Source: Lindgomyces ingoldianus
Lineage: Eukaryota > Ascomycota > Dothideomycetes > Pleosporales > Lindgomycetaceae
Assembly: GCF_010093535.1 (NCBI RefSeq)
Contig: NW_022985165.1
Coordinates: 1,664,985-1,728,984 of the forward strand
Direction of reading: 5' to 3'
DNA length: 64,000 nucleotides
Positions 33,975-45,641 of this stretch are shown in pieces (positions within the stretch are counted from its first letter, which is position 1; every line of letters starts with the position of its first letter). The notes beneath the pieces were generated by a model. It saw only the letters and a program-made list of their open reading frames with translations, was not told the origin of the DNA and did not search any database. The position numbers and the translations under genes are program-made.

Positions 33975-35789
33975 TCAGACCCCTGTTCCCGGGAAGGCAC
34001 CCTTCTTGTTCAGCACTACCATTGCATGTTCTCTGGAGATATAGCCCTTCATAAGGCCCTACGCCGGTTATTAGCACGGCTCAAGCATTGCCGCGGAGGT
34101 TCTGGAAGCGTTGCAGCGTTGCCTGGCCGAAGCGAGTTTGCCTCCGGATAAGGCATTCCCATGCCACCAGGCAACATTCTGCATGAGACATTCGGGAAGG
34201 ATGGTGAGCGGTGGGTTAGGGTTGCAGGTGGTGACAATGCATAAGCGCTGAGAGAGAGTACTTGCCTTGTAAATCATATTTGCGATCATGCACTCGACTT
34301 CATCGTCCTCCAAGACCTGGCCGCTGCCTTCTCCACCGATGTCCATCCTCAAGGCGGCCGCGAACTCCGCCAGTGTGATCCTCGTCCTCCTTATCCTGTC
34401 CGCCTCGGTCTGGCCTTCCTTCAATTCTTCAAAGCCTCCCGCGATGAAAACCTTGCGTAAGAGATTTCGTAATGCGATGTCCCGGCCTCGTTCGAGCGTA
34501 AGGTAGATGCGACGCTTCACGAATTCTTCTTCGCCCGCCAGAAGCGCATTGTCGAATCCTGTGAGGTCCCCCCCTTTGATGCAGTTAACAAGAGGGCCGA
34601 ATCTTCTCTGGAGGCCGGGAAAGCGGGCGAGAAGGTCTTGGCTGGGTACGTTGTGTTTTGCGACAAGACGACAAGGTATGAGATAGGTGAGGATGAGTCT
34701 GCCAAGTTAGCGGCAGCTGTTGCCTAGGTTAGTGCTCGAGACTTACTCTTGGTTCTTGGTAGCTGCGACATGGCAGAGGCTCCACGCTTCGGTAAGCAAT
34801 ACTTCCGCCTGTGCGATGGTCAGAAGATCGTCGGTGAGCGCTTTAATAGACCGAACGAACCTTTGCATAGTCTTCTTGTAGGAAGGCTAGAATGCCTGTG
34901 TAGTATTTGTAGGTTACTTGATGCGCTTTCGGGAATAACGGCAGAGGTGGGAGGTCGGGTTGGGCTTCGATTGATCTAACTACGTTCTTTGATAGGTTAA
35001 TAGTTTTGAGCTACAGGCGGGGTCTCGTCAGTGATGCAACGCAGTTGAGATACAGGAGGCCATACACACCTTAAAATAAGTCTTGAATTGGAGGTTCGCC
35101 ATGTAATAGGTGCCCCATTTGCGGGACTCATTTAAGTCAGGGTTCCTGTCCACGATCTCAGCAATTGTGCCTGCAACAGCCGTAATAGGCCGGACTCACC
35201 GATCCCCAAGACATAAAGCGAACATCCTGTTGAACAACCGCGCTGCTTCCTCAAGCTTCTCCGTCTTCGCCAACGAGTCGACAACGTCGTCTTGGAAGCC
35301 TGAATTGAATGTCACATTGCCCTTTGTGCTCGCTAGCTGTTCGTCTGCCTTGATAGCGAACTTCCTCAGGTTTGTTGCAGCATGATACATACACACAACA
35401 GCCCAGAATGGAAGCGTCCCATTGGAGACGTATCTTTGAATGCTGTCGGTAAGCGCTTTCCACGCGTCGTACACAGCAACCCATATGCGGTCCTCCAGGC
35501 GTCCCTGGTTTGTAGCCTCTTCTACCGCAAGTATTTCGCCAACGGCCTTCCAATAGAGCACAAATATATCGGTCCACGCGTTGCTTTCTTCGGGCGAAAT
35601 TCTGCTGCTCTTGCTGTATTTGAGGGCATAGCGGATCTCAGGCTCGATCTGTTGTTCATTGGACGCACGGTAAAAGTCGTAGAGTCGGCCAGCGTCGTCC
35701 GGCGGGGCGACTGGACTCAGCAGGGCGGAGACAGCGTATCCATTCCCGCTTGCGTGGGCACGGCGGAAGGGTTCTATAATTGCTTCCAT
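33975..35789 (-). CDS. CSN12: CSN12-like PCI-domain protein (Thp3-Csn12 / COP9-associated)
   Basis: Six exons: 35200-35789, 35070-35145, 34861-35010, 34747-34808, 34266-34698 and 33975-34058, giving 464 aa, the usual size. N-terminus [20 protein letters not shown]; the middle has [20 protein letters not shown] and [20 protein letters not shown]; the PCI winged helix has [21 protein letters not shown]; the C-terminus is [20 protein letters not shown]. These are hallmark CSN12 segments. In yeast, Csn12 pairs with Thp3 in transcription elongation and splicing and associates with the COP9 signalosome. The start at 35789 was chosen because homologues begin near this Met, although the frame is open further up. 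The last intron (34059-34265) uses a GC donor and is 207 nt. Confidence 0.9.
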
Positions 35790-36085
35790 GCTTACTCCGG
35801 GAACCAAGTGTCGACCATGTTTAGCAACAGATGGCGAGCTTGGTTGAGCTTTGTCGAGTTTATCTGTGTCGTCAGTGGTTGCGGCTAATATTCGGCGCCG
35901 TGCACGATCCACTTCAACCGGCGCCGGAAAATCTGCCTCCGTAAGCGAGCCCACAGATTTTCTAACCTTGCCCATCAAGTTGGACTTCATCGACAGCGAC
36001 GACAGCCCACTAACCCAACAGCCACATTCAAGGTGAGAGATTCTTGAAATAATTTGCCATAATAGCACTGCTAACTTTCATGCAG
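35790..36085. promoter_or_regulatory. Divergent promoter CSN12 / eL20, with probable eL20 5'-UTR intron
   Basis: 296 bp between divergent start codons. At 36033-36085 there is an intron-like segment: donor gtgaga, branch ctaac, acceptor tgcag ending at the base before the eL20 ATG. If spliced, it is a leader intron. Confidence 0.5.
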
Positions 36086-37111
36086 ATGGGTAAGAAGACC
36101 CCCCTCACACCGATAAACAGCTCAGCAATTGCATTTCGAACCGGCCCACACACAACCACGTCGCCCTCTTGTTGGACTTCTTACCTGCACACGCATATTC
36201 CTCTTGTAGGATCCGTAGAAAAGATGGGTGTGTAACTGAAGGGAAGCGCTAGGGTGGAAATGGAGGACTCTGTCGCTCGCTGGAAATTGGAAAAGCGTTC
36301 ATCACGAAAACTTATTAAGGACGAGAAGTCACCCGATGCACCATTCGACACAATTTGCAACGACCCCAACCCGCACGGATAACATCTGAATGCAATTGCT
36401 GGGCTGGACGATTTGACGCTTGCCATAGGATGGTGCTAACGGTATCCTAGGTCGTCTCCAGGAATACCAGGTCATCGGGCGCCATCTGCCCACAGAGGCC
36501 AACCCCACCCCTAAGCTCTACCGAATGCGCATATTTGCCCCCAACGATGTCGTTGCGAAATCAAGGTTCTGGTACTTCCTTGGAAAGTTGCGAAAGATCA
36601 AGAAGGCGAACGGCGAGATTGTCTCGTTGAACCAGGTGCGTTGCAATAGGCTTGATGGATACAATATGCTCAATACCGATCTAATGGGGAGAACACTGAG
36701 ATGCTAATGTTGTGCTTCTAGATCTACGAGAAGCGCCCCCAGAAGGTCAAGAACTTTGGCATCTGGATCCGCTACGACTCTCGCTCCGGCACTCACAACA
36801 TGTACAAGGAGTACCGTGAGATGTCCCGGTGTGAAGCCGTACATGCCCTCTATCAGGATATGGCTGCCCGTCACCGATCTCGTTTCAGGTCAATTCACGT
36901 ATGAACGTCCAACTTCCGCCCAACAACTGTCTTTCTAACCACAACTATATAGATCCTAAAGGTCGTCGAGGTGGAGAAGACCAATGACATCCGCCGCCCC
37001 TACATCAAGCAGCTCCTCACCAAGGACCTCAAGTTCCCGCTCCCACACCGTGTCAACAAGGTCACCAGCAAGAAGCTCTTCGCTGCCCACCGACCATCAA
37101 CCTTCTATTGA
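36086..37111 (+). CDS. RPL20: 60S ribosomal protein eL20 (L18a)
   Basis: Exons 36086-36089, 36451-36635, 36722-36898 and 36953-37111 give 174 aa, the usual length. The protein reads [17 protein letters not shown], then [60 protein letters not shown] and [11 protein letters not shown], all hallmark eL20 stretches. It is a structural component of the large cytosolic ribosomal subunit. The first coding exon is only ATGG; intron 1 is 361 nt, long for this genome. The nearby intron-like segment 36033-36085 would make ATGG a 4-nt internal exon. Codon use is strongly C-ending, as expected for high expression. Confidence 0.93.
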
Positions 37112-37617
37112 GCGTCTTTTCTTTCGTGTGGTGTGGACTGGACTGGATGGGAAGGGATGAAATGGCTTTCCGAACCCTTTCTGCATAGCTTCAAAAATGA
37201 AGTACAATATAAACGAATCAAAATACCTAACTTGCGTTGTCGAACGAACGGAGTAGTGATGTGCCGCACACAAGAAGGCAAATTGCAGTTCATATTCAAC
37301 GCCTTCAAAATTGCAGAGCTGAACTTGCCGTTTCAAATTGCCCAAATAACTGAATGATCACAGGTCTAGGACGTTGATGCTTGCGCTGCAAGATCGTGAC
37401 AGATGTAAATTCATCCGTTGGCAGCAGATTACGAGATAGCGTAACACACAACTGATAGCTCTCCATACTCAATACACTGCACTGCTCTGTGCATTCATTC
37501 ATATGAGATATACGTCAAATTCCCTCGGGCCCCATTAATCATCCTAAACCCTAAGCAAACAAAAATCATCTACTGCCTAAACCATCACTAACCCCTTACG
37601 TTAACCCAGCCCGGGAC
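37112..37617. other. Intergenic between convergent genes
   Basis: Holds the 3' regions of eL20 and the enoyl-CoA hydratase gene. No gene seen. Confidence 0.5.
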
Positions 37618-38911
37618 TCAAATCTTCGCCTTCCCACTCGGATCCACCTTCGCTCGTCCCACAACATCAATCGGCATCCACCATGGATAAGCAGAGACAT
37701 TTGTGTTCTCCATTGTGCCTTTGAATTTGGCTGGTCGTTTCTCCATGAAGGATTGCACGCCTTCCTTGTTATCCCTAATTTGTAACGGGGAAGGTTAGCT
37801 TGTCTTTCTGTCTGTAATCCAGTCTAGGAATTACTCTGGGAGCATTGTCCCAATTATGCATCCGTAAGGGTCGATTACATCAAAGGGAAGAGGGGTGAGG
37901 GATTAGGATAAGGGGGGGAGGGGGAGAAGCGTACCCGCTCTGAAACAACTCAAACAGAATCCTCGAATCCAACAAATGCGTGCCCTCAGCACTCCCGGTA
38001 TCCCTAAACATCATCTCCTTCATCAAATACGTACTCACCACACTCGTATTCTTCACAACCTCTGTCGCAATCTCCAGCGCCCGGGGTAAAACCCCCTCCG
38101 CCGTATCCACTGTCTCCGCAAACAAGCCACCCCATATCGCATCCCCCGCCTCGTACGTGGATCCAGTGGTGACGGCTGCCATGGCGCGGGAATGCCCGAT
38201 TAATCGTGGTAAGAAGAAGGAGGAGCAGGCTTCCATAACGAGTCCGCGGCGCGCGAATACGAAGCCGATTTTGGCATGGCGATATGCGATCCGGATATTC
38301 ATGGGTAGTGTCATGGTTATGCCAACGCCGACGGCGGAGCCTTGGAGGGCGCCGATGGTGGGCTTACGGCAGTGGTGGATGGCAAGGGTTACCCGGCCGC
38401 CACTGGAGGGGGGACATTAGCTTAGTAGCATTGGAGAAGGGAAGGAGTTTCTAATCGGGATGCGCAGAGAGAGACCAGATGGAGGGACGAAATTGAACAT
38501 AAACACAACTTCGAAAAGACTTAATAGTGAACACCAGGCAGGGCAGACGCTCCAATCTCTCCTCGCCCTCAAATCCTCAAACTTCAAATCAAAACGAGCA
38601 TACCCATCCCTATGTTCATTAACAGGTTCAAACCCGCCCTTAAACCCGACCTCCAAGTCCGCCCCAACACAAAATATCCGCCCATGTCCTGTCACCACAA
38701 TACACTTTATGCGATCATCGACGTCAAACATGCCGTACGCTTCCTCCAACTCTAACATCATGGTATTCGTAAATGCATTGTAGTTCTTCGGTCGGTACAG
38801 CGTGAGTATGATTATCGACGGGTCTTTTTCGTAATGTTTAGTTTTGATTTGTGTGAATGGAACGTCGTTGTAGCTTATGGGAAGCTTGATTGGGGTGCGG
38901 GGTTGTGGCAT
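37618..38911 (-). CDS. Enoyl-CoA hydratase/isomerase family protein, probably peroxisomal
   Basis: Exons 38604-38911, 37935-38402 and 37618-37774 give 310 aa. Crotonase-fold signs: IILTLYRPKNYNAFTNTMML, CIVVTGHGRIFCVGADLEVG (first oxyanion-hole region), KPTIGALQGSAVGVGITMTLP (second oxyanion hole), then AKIGFVFARRGLVMEACSSF with a Glu at the usual hydratase/isomerase position. The last three residues are AKI, a weak variant of the peroxisomal targeting signal 1. The ATG at 38911 was chosen because the homologous N-terminus starts there. It probably acts in beta-oxidation or as a delta3,delta2-enoyl-CoA isomerase; substrate specificity cannot be read. Confidence 0.88.
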
Positions 38912-39958
38912 TGCGGACAAGGGATTTGACTTGAGTGTGAATCGTTCCAAGAAAGGTTGGAGGGAGAGATTCAAAGACGGAAGATATGTATCTAAAGTGC
39001 TGGAAGGTGAGTGGGCAGTGTAAGTAGTGAGATCAAAAAAGACGTTCAAATATCAATAGCTGCTCTAACTAGCTCGTGTCTCCGCCATGCGCTGATGGTT
39101 AAAGTGGAGAGTCTGGAGAAAGCGGCCGAGGTTGAAAGTTTGGACGGACTTCCGGCTTGGCAGGAATTAGTGATCTATGCGTGTGGACCGTGCCGAGTCG
39201 AGGACCTCGACTCTTCAGCTGACATCACTAATCACATCTTTGTCACTTCGAGAAAGTTTGTCATCTAGGAGGGAGGCCTCTATTTCACGTGTAACCGCTA
39301 TCCGCCAAGCTATACTCAGCCTTATAGTTCTTTCATGTCGCCCAAAGAAATTGATGCACACTCCCATGTAACGCACAGATTTTCCTTCTGTACAATATAC
39401 CTATACTTTAACTATCTATATCGCTACTAATATAGGAAATATTAAAGCTACACTAGTATTATTAAATACATAAAACTTAAGAGAATTACTATTTTCTCGG
39501 ACTTGGCCATGGTCGTTCAAACGTTAGTTCCTTGGAGATATGCTTGAGCCGCAACACTGAATCTCATTTTTTCGTCTTACCTCAGCTTTTTGTGGCGTTG
39601 GTTGTTCCCGTGGGTTTCTTCTGTGGGTGGTATTGATTATGTACGGGGAATATGATTCCTTGCATATCCGTTTGAAAAGTCGCAAGGAACATGGGTTCTA
39701 CAAGAAGTGATTTACTCTGGACTGAGGGCCCGAGGAGCTTTGGGATTTATATAGTATGATGAGACCCCAAGCCCAAGGTTGTTGAGCAGCCTATTATAGA
39801 GCCCTCCCGTTTACAGAAGTAGTTGAGTTGTATACAACTGGAACAGGGGCTTGCATCACGAAGGGAGCTTCTTTTCATTGGTCAAGCCAGAAGACAAGTA
39901 GGGATGATGTTAGGAAGCTATTTCCACTGTTCCGTTCGATCTTATTTTCTTACTGCTG

Positions 39959-39992
<34 letters not shown>

Positions 39993-41112
39993 GCGTGAAT
40001 CTCTAGGCCAAGTATCATCTACCCAATATTAAGACCTGTACTGGTTCCTTTCTCGGAAATAGTCAGCACGTGGTTCGTCTTACATCTAGATTGCCCCTTA
40101 ATGCTTCCTGCCTACATTGAATTTGTTCTCATCTACATACAATCCTCCTATCCTTTTGCATCATACCCTCACATTGAAATTCAGGCATAAGAGTGTTCCA
40201 ATGCTCGTAAACTGACTTTGATGGCTGTGGTTAAGGCCAGCATTACTTCCGCATCACTTTCTGTGTGATGTTGGACGAATGAGATTTGTGCAGCCACTAG
40301 CATCTAGGCTCGTGATTGGTGAATACATGGATGGCATCCTTGAGCATCGCCTTGCCAACCCCCTATCTTCAATTTATTCGGATTCAAAGGGGGATTATTC
40401 TTAAAGATCGTATGAATTATTACTCTATGCTAAGTCCCCTGCGCTAAGTTTACATTCGTGTCGGAAGTCGCAGAGTTCCATAATAAGCACACTACATTGA
40501 ATTTCACCTCCACTCAGATCCCACTTCACCTTGGGATATGTGTTCAAACTTCACACCTCATCTGTTAACCCCAACCCCACTTTTACCACTCGGCGATAAC
40601 TCGAGGATCTCTAGGCGGTGCGATCGTACTCGTCATTGCCCTCTGCATCCTTGAGGAAATGGGTGTCCTGGGGAAAGGTTAATCCGTATCTGACGAAGTT
40701 TCAACGCGTGGCGTGGACTGAGAAGAGGGCGAAGGAAGAGGGGGAAATGGGACAAGTGACGGAGAAGAGAAGGGGGAATAAAAGCTCGCTAGAGACTGCG
40801 GGCCGAGTGGGAAGTGAGTAGGTGAGGGGGGAGGTTGAATATGCAGCTGATGGGAAGGGCTCCGGTTCCAAAAATTCTTGAGGAGAGAAGCAAACGGAAG
40901 ACCTGGAATCTAGTTGAAGGAGGGCGGCACGCTGAAACACGACGTGGCGAACGAAGGAAGGGAGTAGCCCAATAGTAAGCTATCGAAACGGCTACCCGTA
41001 ATGCGATGATAGTGCCCAAGAAGGTGTGCCTTGAAGAGGTAGGAAAGGCCCTCCACTGTCGGAAGTATACGCCTCAAAAGGTGGAATATGAAATACGAAG
41101 AAAATACGTTCT
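38912..41112. other. Intergenic, with microsatellite and small AT-rich relic
   Basis: About 2.2 kb with no credible gene. It contains an ACT trinucleotide run (about 39957-39990) and an AT-rich patch at about 39390-39500 that resembles the RIP-mutated island in miniature. Between 40,620 and 41,020 short frames on both strands overlap without family features. Confidence 0.5.
39957..39990. repeat. ACT trinucleotide microsatellite
   Basis: About eleven consecutive ACT units following GCTGCT; non-coding. Confidence 0.85.
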
Positions 41113-42816
41113 TTACAAACGTCTGTTAATTGAAAATGCGCATATTGTCGCTATGACATAAACAACCTGTATGGATTTAAGCATTTCATCGTAAAGTGAA
41201 GGTCCGGATTACACTCACGGATACGAACCAAAAAGAGATACCTATCCAAACCCGAGAAAGTCCAAGACTAGCGGCAAACATGTTCTGTATGATGGGGTCG
41301 GCAATGAGCAAACCAATATTCTCAACGATCTGGGTGATGCCGAAGAAACGACCTCGGTAGTTATCATCAATCCAAGAGGTAGTTAACGCGAGAAGGCAAG
41401 CTCGACAGCCGAATCCTGCGCTAAAGATCAGAACGCCTAACGAAGGTCAGAATAACCCAAGATGGGCCGAAGAAGCTTTGGTGGGTGAATTTCCGCACCG
41501 AATATAAGACAATCAGTCCGTGGCGCAATTCCGATCATGAATGCGCCTATGGATAAGAAACCTAGACTACCACGCAGAATCCAAAGGTCAATAGTTCGAG
41601 TCCTCCATCCATATCGATGCTGAAGTATTGATGGAACCCACGAAAGAACAGGACCGAGTATAATTAGATTGACTGCTGCGATTTCGGATATGAGCAGTGC
41701 TGCGCTCGAGAATGTCCAGCGGAATTTAACGGTGGCATATTGCAGGAGCAAGTTAAGCGTGGCAAGTCGAAATTGACCAACGACGAAAATCGGGGCAGCG
41801 AGGAGCACATTTCGATGACGCATTAGTGCTCTGGAGTTCCGAATTTGAATGCCAGAGCTTCTTTCCCAATGCTGGGACTGTCGACGTTCTCCATAAGCAT
41901 CTCGTGACGAGGACGGAGGGTCTTCCGGATGTCTTCTCTCTGTTCTAGGGCGTGTCTCAGGGATGAAAAATGTTGAAGCCAGGCACATGAGGAGGAGTGT
42001 GATTCCCAAAAGGAACGATAGCCACAATGACGTCGAGATGGAAAATGAGGCGATGGCTGGACCCACCAGCTCAGCGAGAAGATATAAAGAGTAAGTGTAG
42101 TACATGATCTGGCTACGGTATCGTTCCCCCGCTGCTTCAACGGTCATGAGTATTATTGTGGCATTAACTTGACAGATTCCACCACCGAACAAATACATCA
42201 CGGCGGATAGCCATATTGCTTTGAGTGGGAAAATTGAAGGAATATAACCTGCAAACCAAAATCAGTATATTCTACGCCATTTCATTCCTCTAACACTATG
42301 AATTTAAAACCCACCGACAAGAAGTATCCATAAAAATCCCGCGAGGACACTAGCAATGCTGCTTGCCAAAGCAAATTTTCGACCCAGTGTATCTGAAGCT
42401 TTTCCTAACGGAAAAGCTACTATGAATACTTTGAGGAGCATCAATATTGGTACGCTGATCTAACAAGGAAACCCACCTGGTAGAGTATCGAAGAACCCTT
42501 TCCATCCCTTCAAGCGTGCAAGATCTCCCTGAATAGGCTCGATCTTACAATCATAGTACCCACCAGACCGAGTCGACGACCTCTTAGAGTAGTAAGCATC
42601 GCATATCACATTCTCGAACAGAACTGTGAGGGGAGCATATGTGACGAAATTGAACATCTCCACAATAAAAAATAAGGCTAGGCAACACAAAGTGAGGCGA
42701 GAAATATTCTTCCGCGGCACTCGACGAACAACATCTCGTGTGGCCGCATCATTTTGGTTCGATGCAAGCAGAGAGGCAGCTTCACTGCCATCATGGAGAT
42801 CTGGGCTGTCGGACAT
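41113..42816 (-). CDS. Major facilitator superfamily transporter
   Basis: Exons 42477-42816, 42315-42428, 41499-42248, 41219-41436 and 41113-41166 give 491 aa. After a 35-residue polar N-terminus come about twelve hydrophobic segments. The loop between helices 2 and 3 has the MFS signature form PLGKASDTLGRKFALA (G-x3-D-x2-GRK). Helix 5 is followed by the polar loop typical of the mid-protein break (RPRTERRHPEDPP), and the second half has the corresponding NYRGRF loop. It is probably a drug/proton antiporter-like efflux permease of the plasma membrane. Its neighbours to the right are enzyme genes, so export of a metabolite is possible but not shown. Confidence 0.88.
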
Positions 42817-44031
42817 GGTCAGTGTTAACGATGGTGTTGGAATGGAGAATGACGCATACCCCCGAATTTGCGAGGCAGAGCCTCAACGTTACAAGTGACG
42901 GCCGACTCGCGTTATGTAAGCGTCCCATATTTTGGGGAGTCAAACTGATAAGTAGTAGTAGCCGACGGGGACATTCACAGGACACCCACAGAGACTCATT
43001 ATAGGCTCGAAGACTTAGAGTCACGCCATATTCACCCCCAATTGTAATTGCCGTCTACGCCAATAGACACGGTGTAATTCTCAGCTTGATAGTGGTTGGG
43101 GACAATATATTACATGCATCATATCTTTGATCCATACCATTTCCGGCGACTGCGTCTTCACAGCTTGGTATTTCATGCAACCCCTCTTCCAACATTTTTG
43201 GCATATATAGCGTTGAAAACAGCCCAACGCTCTTTATACGGGTGCCAAACCAAAAACGTTTCCACCAGCCCTATACTTCTAGCCTCTCGACTGATCCGTT
43301 TCAACTGGTGAGTATGCTAGCAAAGACACATCTAGTATGCTAATAAGAACCCAGCCAGACTTAGAATGCCGCTCGCCGATAAGCGCGATGAGAAGGTGGA
43401 GGAAGTCTCTTGGTCGAGCAAGGTAGAGGGAAAAGTGAAGAAGGATACTCGTGTCCAGCCGTGGAAAGCGATGTTCAGTGAAGAGGTGAACAATAAGACC
43501 GATCGGGCACCCGATTTCTCACTCTTGGACCCCGACCAGCCTATGACGAATGGTGTCGCAGGGTAGTCTGCAAAACGGCTACCCTAACTATGGTTAGTTT
43601 TCCTTTTGTCTCCGTTCGTGAATGGATCCTAAATAAGCTATAGTACGGGACTGGAACTATATCTCTGGATGGAAAGTTAGCCCTTGATGAGAGTTAGGCA
43701 GTGAAATCAATGTATTGGGTGTACCAGCTTCTTTCTTTCCATAAATTGATGATTGCAATTCAAGTCGACGTGACTCCAACGTGTCATGCACTTTAAGACC
43801 CTTTCTGACCTATCGTGACGCCCCGGCATCGAATTCATTGTAGTTCCTGTGCAGATGGCGTACTGGGGCATGTGCGGGGGCACTCTCAAAAGCTTGCATC
43901 TGCATCTACGCGACATCGTATGCCTGGCCCGAGACTAGTAGATAAGCCTGAAGTCTGCCCTTGGGGACTGGGAGCACACTTCGCATGCCCAGTACTCATC
44001 GCGACACCTCTTGTCATCAGAGCGTCTCAAC
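42817..44031. other. Intergenic, with a possible small ORF
   Basis: 1.2 kb between the divergent MFS and AsaB-like genes. The only frame of note is 43366-43566 (listed separately). Confidence 0.45.
43366..43566 (+). CDS. Possible small protein (66 aa), doubtful
   Basis: An uninterrupted frame from an ATG coding for a charged, Lys/Glu/Asp-rich 66-residue peptide with no signal peptide or membrane segment. I do not recognise it. Composition looks protein-like and it is not a shadow of another gene, but length alone does not rule out chance. Transcript evidence would be needed. Confidence 0.3.
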   Translation: MPLADKRDEKVEEVSWSSKVEGKVKKDTRVQPWKAMFSEEVNNKTDRAPDFSLLDPDQPMTNGVAG

Positions 44032-45126
44032 ATGGCTGGACCTCGAGATGAACGAACCCACTTCTTGTACTTGAAATGGTCGGATCTTTACAATCGGGAA
44101 AAGCCTTTCCAGCTCTTCCTCGATATCCCAAAGGAGTCGCCAGACCAACGGAAGTCGAACTTGGTATATGAAGAAGGTCCGGAAGAAATAGTGCACGATG
44201 TGCGGGGACGAGAATCCGAGTTTTCAATCGATAACAACGGTTTCACATACATCAAGCACAGCACCAAGCTCTCTAGCGAGCAGTTCGAGGATCATGCTGC
44301 AGTTGAAGGCTGCTATCTCCCAGAATGCGAGAAGCTCCTCCGGAAGCACCTCGAGGGCGTTGACCGCGTCCATTTTTTTGATTGGAGGGTAAGTGTTGGC
44401 TCACTGTGGGAAATCTACGCCTACTACTAATTTTACTTTGATAGTTGAGGAATAATTCTCTATCAAAGTGGTATGGGAAGCTCGTGAATTTAAGCGACCC
44501 GGCTCAGCCCCTTCCACCGGAGAAACATGTTCATGTTGGTGAGATATGGCTCAAAGTTCACTGTAAAGAACCCAGACTTACGGTAACGGTAGATCAGGCC
44601 CCGGATGCTGTTGTCCGCAGAGTTCATTTGCACCTCGGTGACGACGCTGAATACTTGCTGAAAGGGCGTGTTCGAACTATCAAGTAAATATTGTAACCAC
44701 TAACCAATGCCTGTTATCCCAGCTAACTAAATCAGTGTTTGGAAGCCACTGAACGGCCCGATTGAAGACTGGCCGCTAGCTGTCTGCGATGGGAAGACCG
44801 TCAAGGATGAAAATATGATTGAAACGGATCATATCCGCAGGCAGTATGATGGCACGACCATGTACGCGCAGTACAGTGAAGGAATGAAATGGTATTTCAT
44901 GAGCCAGCAACAGAATGACGATGTGCTGCTGCTCAAGAACTTCGATTCGAATTCTGACGTTCTCGCAAGATGTAAGTCATAATTGTAGACCTCATTTGAC
45001 ACCGTCGCTTGGGCTGACGACCCAGATGCTCCTCATGCTTCGTTTGGACTTGCAAACGAAGGGGCTGCTCCGAGACAGAGCATAGAAGTTCGTGCCTTGG
45101 TTTTTACTTATCCTAAGAATTGTTGA
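44032..45126 (+). CDS. AsaB/CmcJ-like oxidoreductase (hydroxylase/desaturase family)
   Basis: Exons 44032-44388, 44445-44538, 44593-44683, 44736-44971 and 45026-45126 give 292 aa. Family signs in order: VHDVRGRESEFSIDNNGFTY, HVHVDQAPDAVVRRVHLHLG, LKGRVRTINVWKPL, DWPLAVCDGKTV, MKWYFMSQQQNDDVLLLKNF and YAPHASFGL near the end. This is the fungal group named after AsaB (aspergillic-acid cluster) and related to CmcJ of cephamycin synthesis; members act in secondary metabolism as hydroxylases or desaturases, in part by inference. The ATG at 44032 is the first ATG in frame. It is divergent from the MFS gene and upstream of the gamma-glutamyltranspeptidase gene on the same strand. Confidence 0.83.
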
Positions 45127-45641
45127 CACTCAGCGAGGATGGGACGACGAAAAGTGCGATGGGTGTGATAGGTGTGATGAATATAATGTGAGGGGTGGAA
45201 ATCGACGCTACAGGACTGCAAATCACATCTTTTGTGCTAGCGCAGCACAGACAAATGTCCACCCATCCTCTGTCCACGTCATGTACAAGGTGGTTTGCTG
45301 AAGATGCGAGACAGTGAAACCAACATGCTGGTAATAGATATCTGTGGTGGTCCGTGACGGGTCGAAAAGGCAGGGCGACCCCCACCTCAAGCAAGTTTCA
45401 CCGATTTCCTCCACCACTCCCAGGGCCGTCAGTCGGCCTGGTAAGCACAAAGCTGGCACACCGCAGCGTCCTTCCAGGCTCCCTCCGTCTATCACCTTTT
45501 ATAATTCTGGATGAACGTTAACCCTATCCAACCCATCCTGCAAGGCGCGGGTAGACTTCGGAACTTCCGTTCCTTCGGTTACGTTTCTCGGGCAGCTAAG
45601 CAACCCCCCCCCCCCGCCCGCTACCGGGCCGAAATTACAAG
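45127..45641. other. Intergenic, promoter of GGT gene
   Basis: 515 bp without a gene. A C12 run lies at 45604-45615, about 26 bp upstream of the GGT start codon. Confidence 0.45.
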
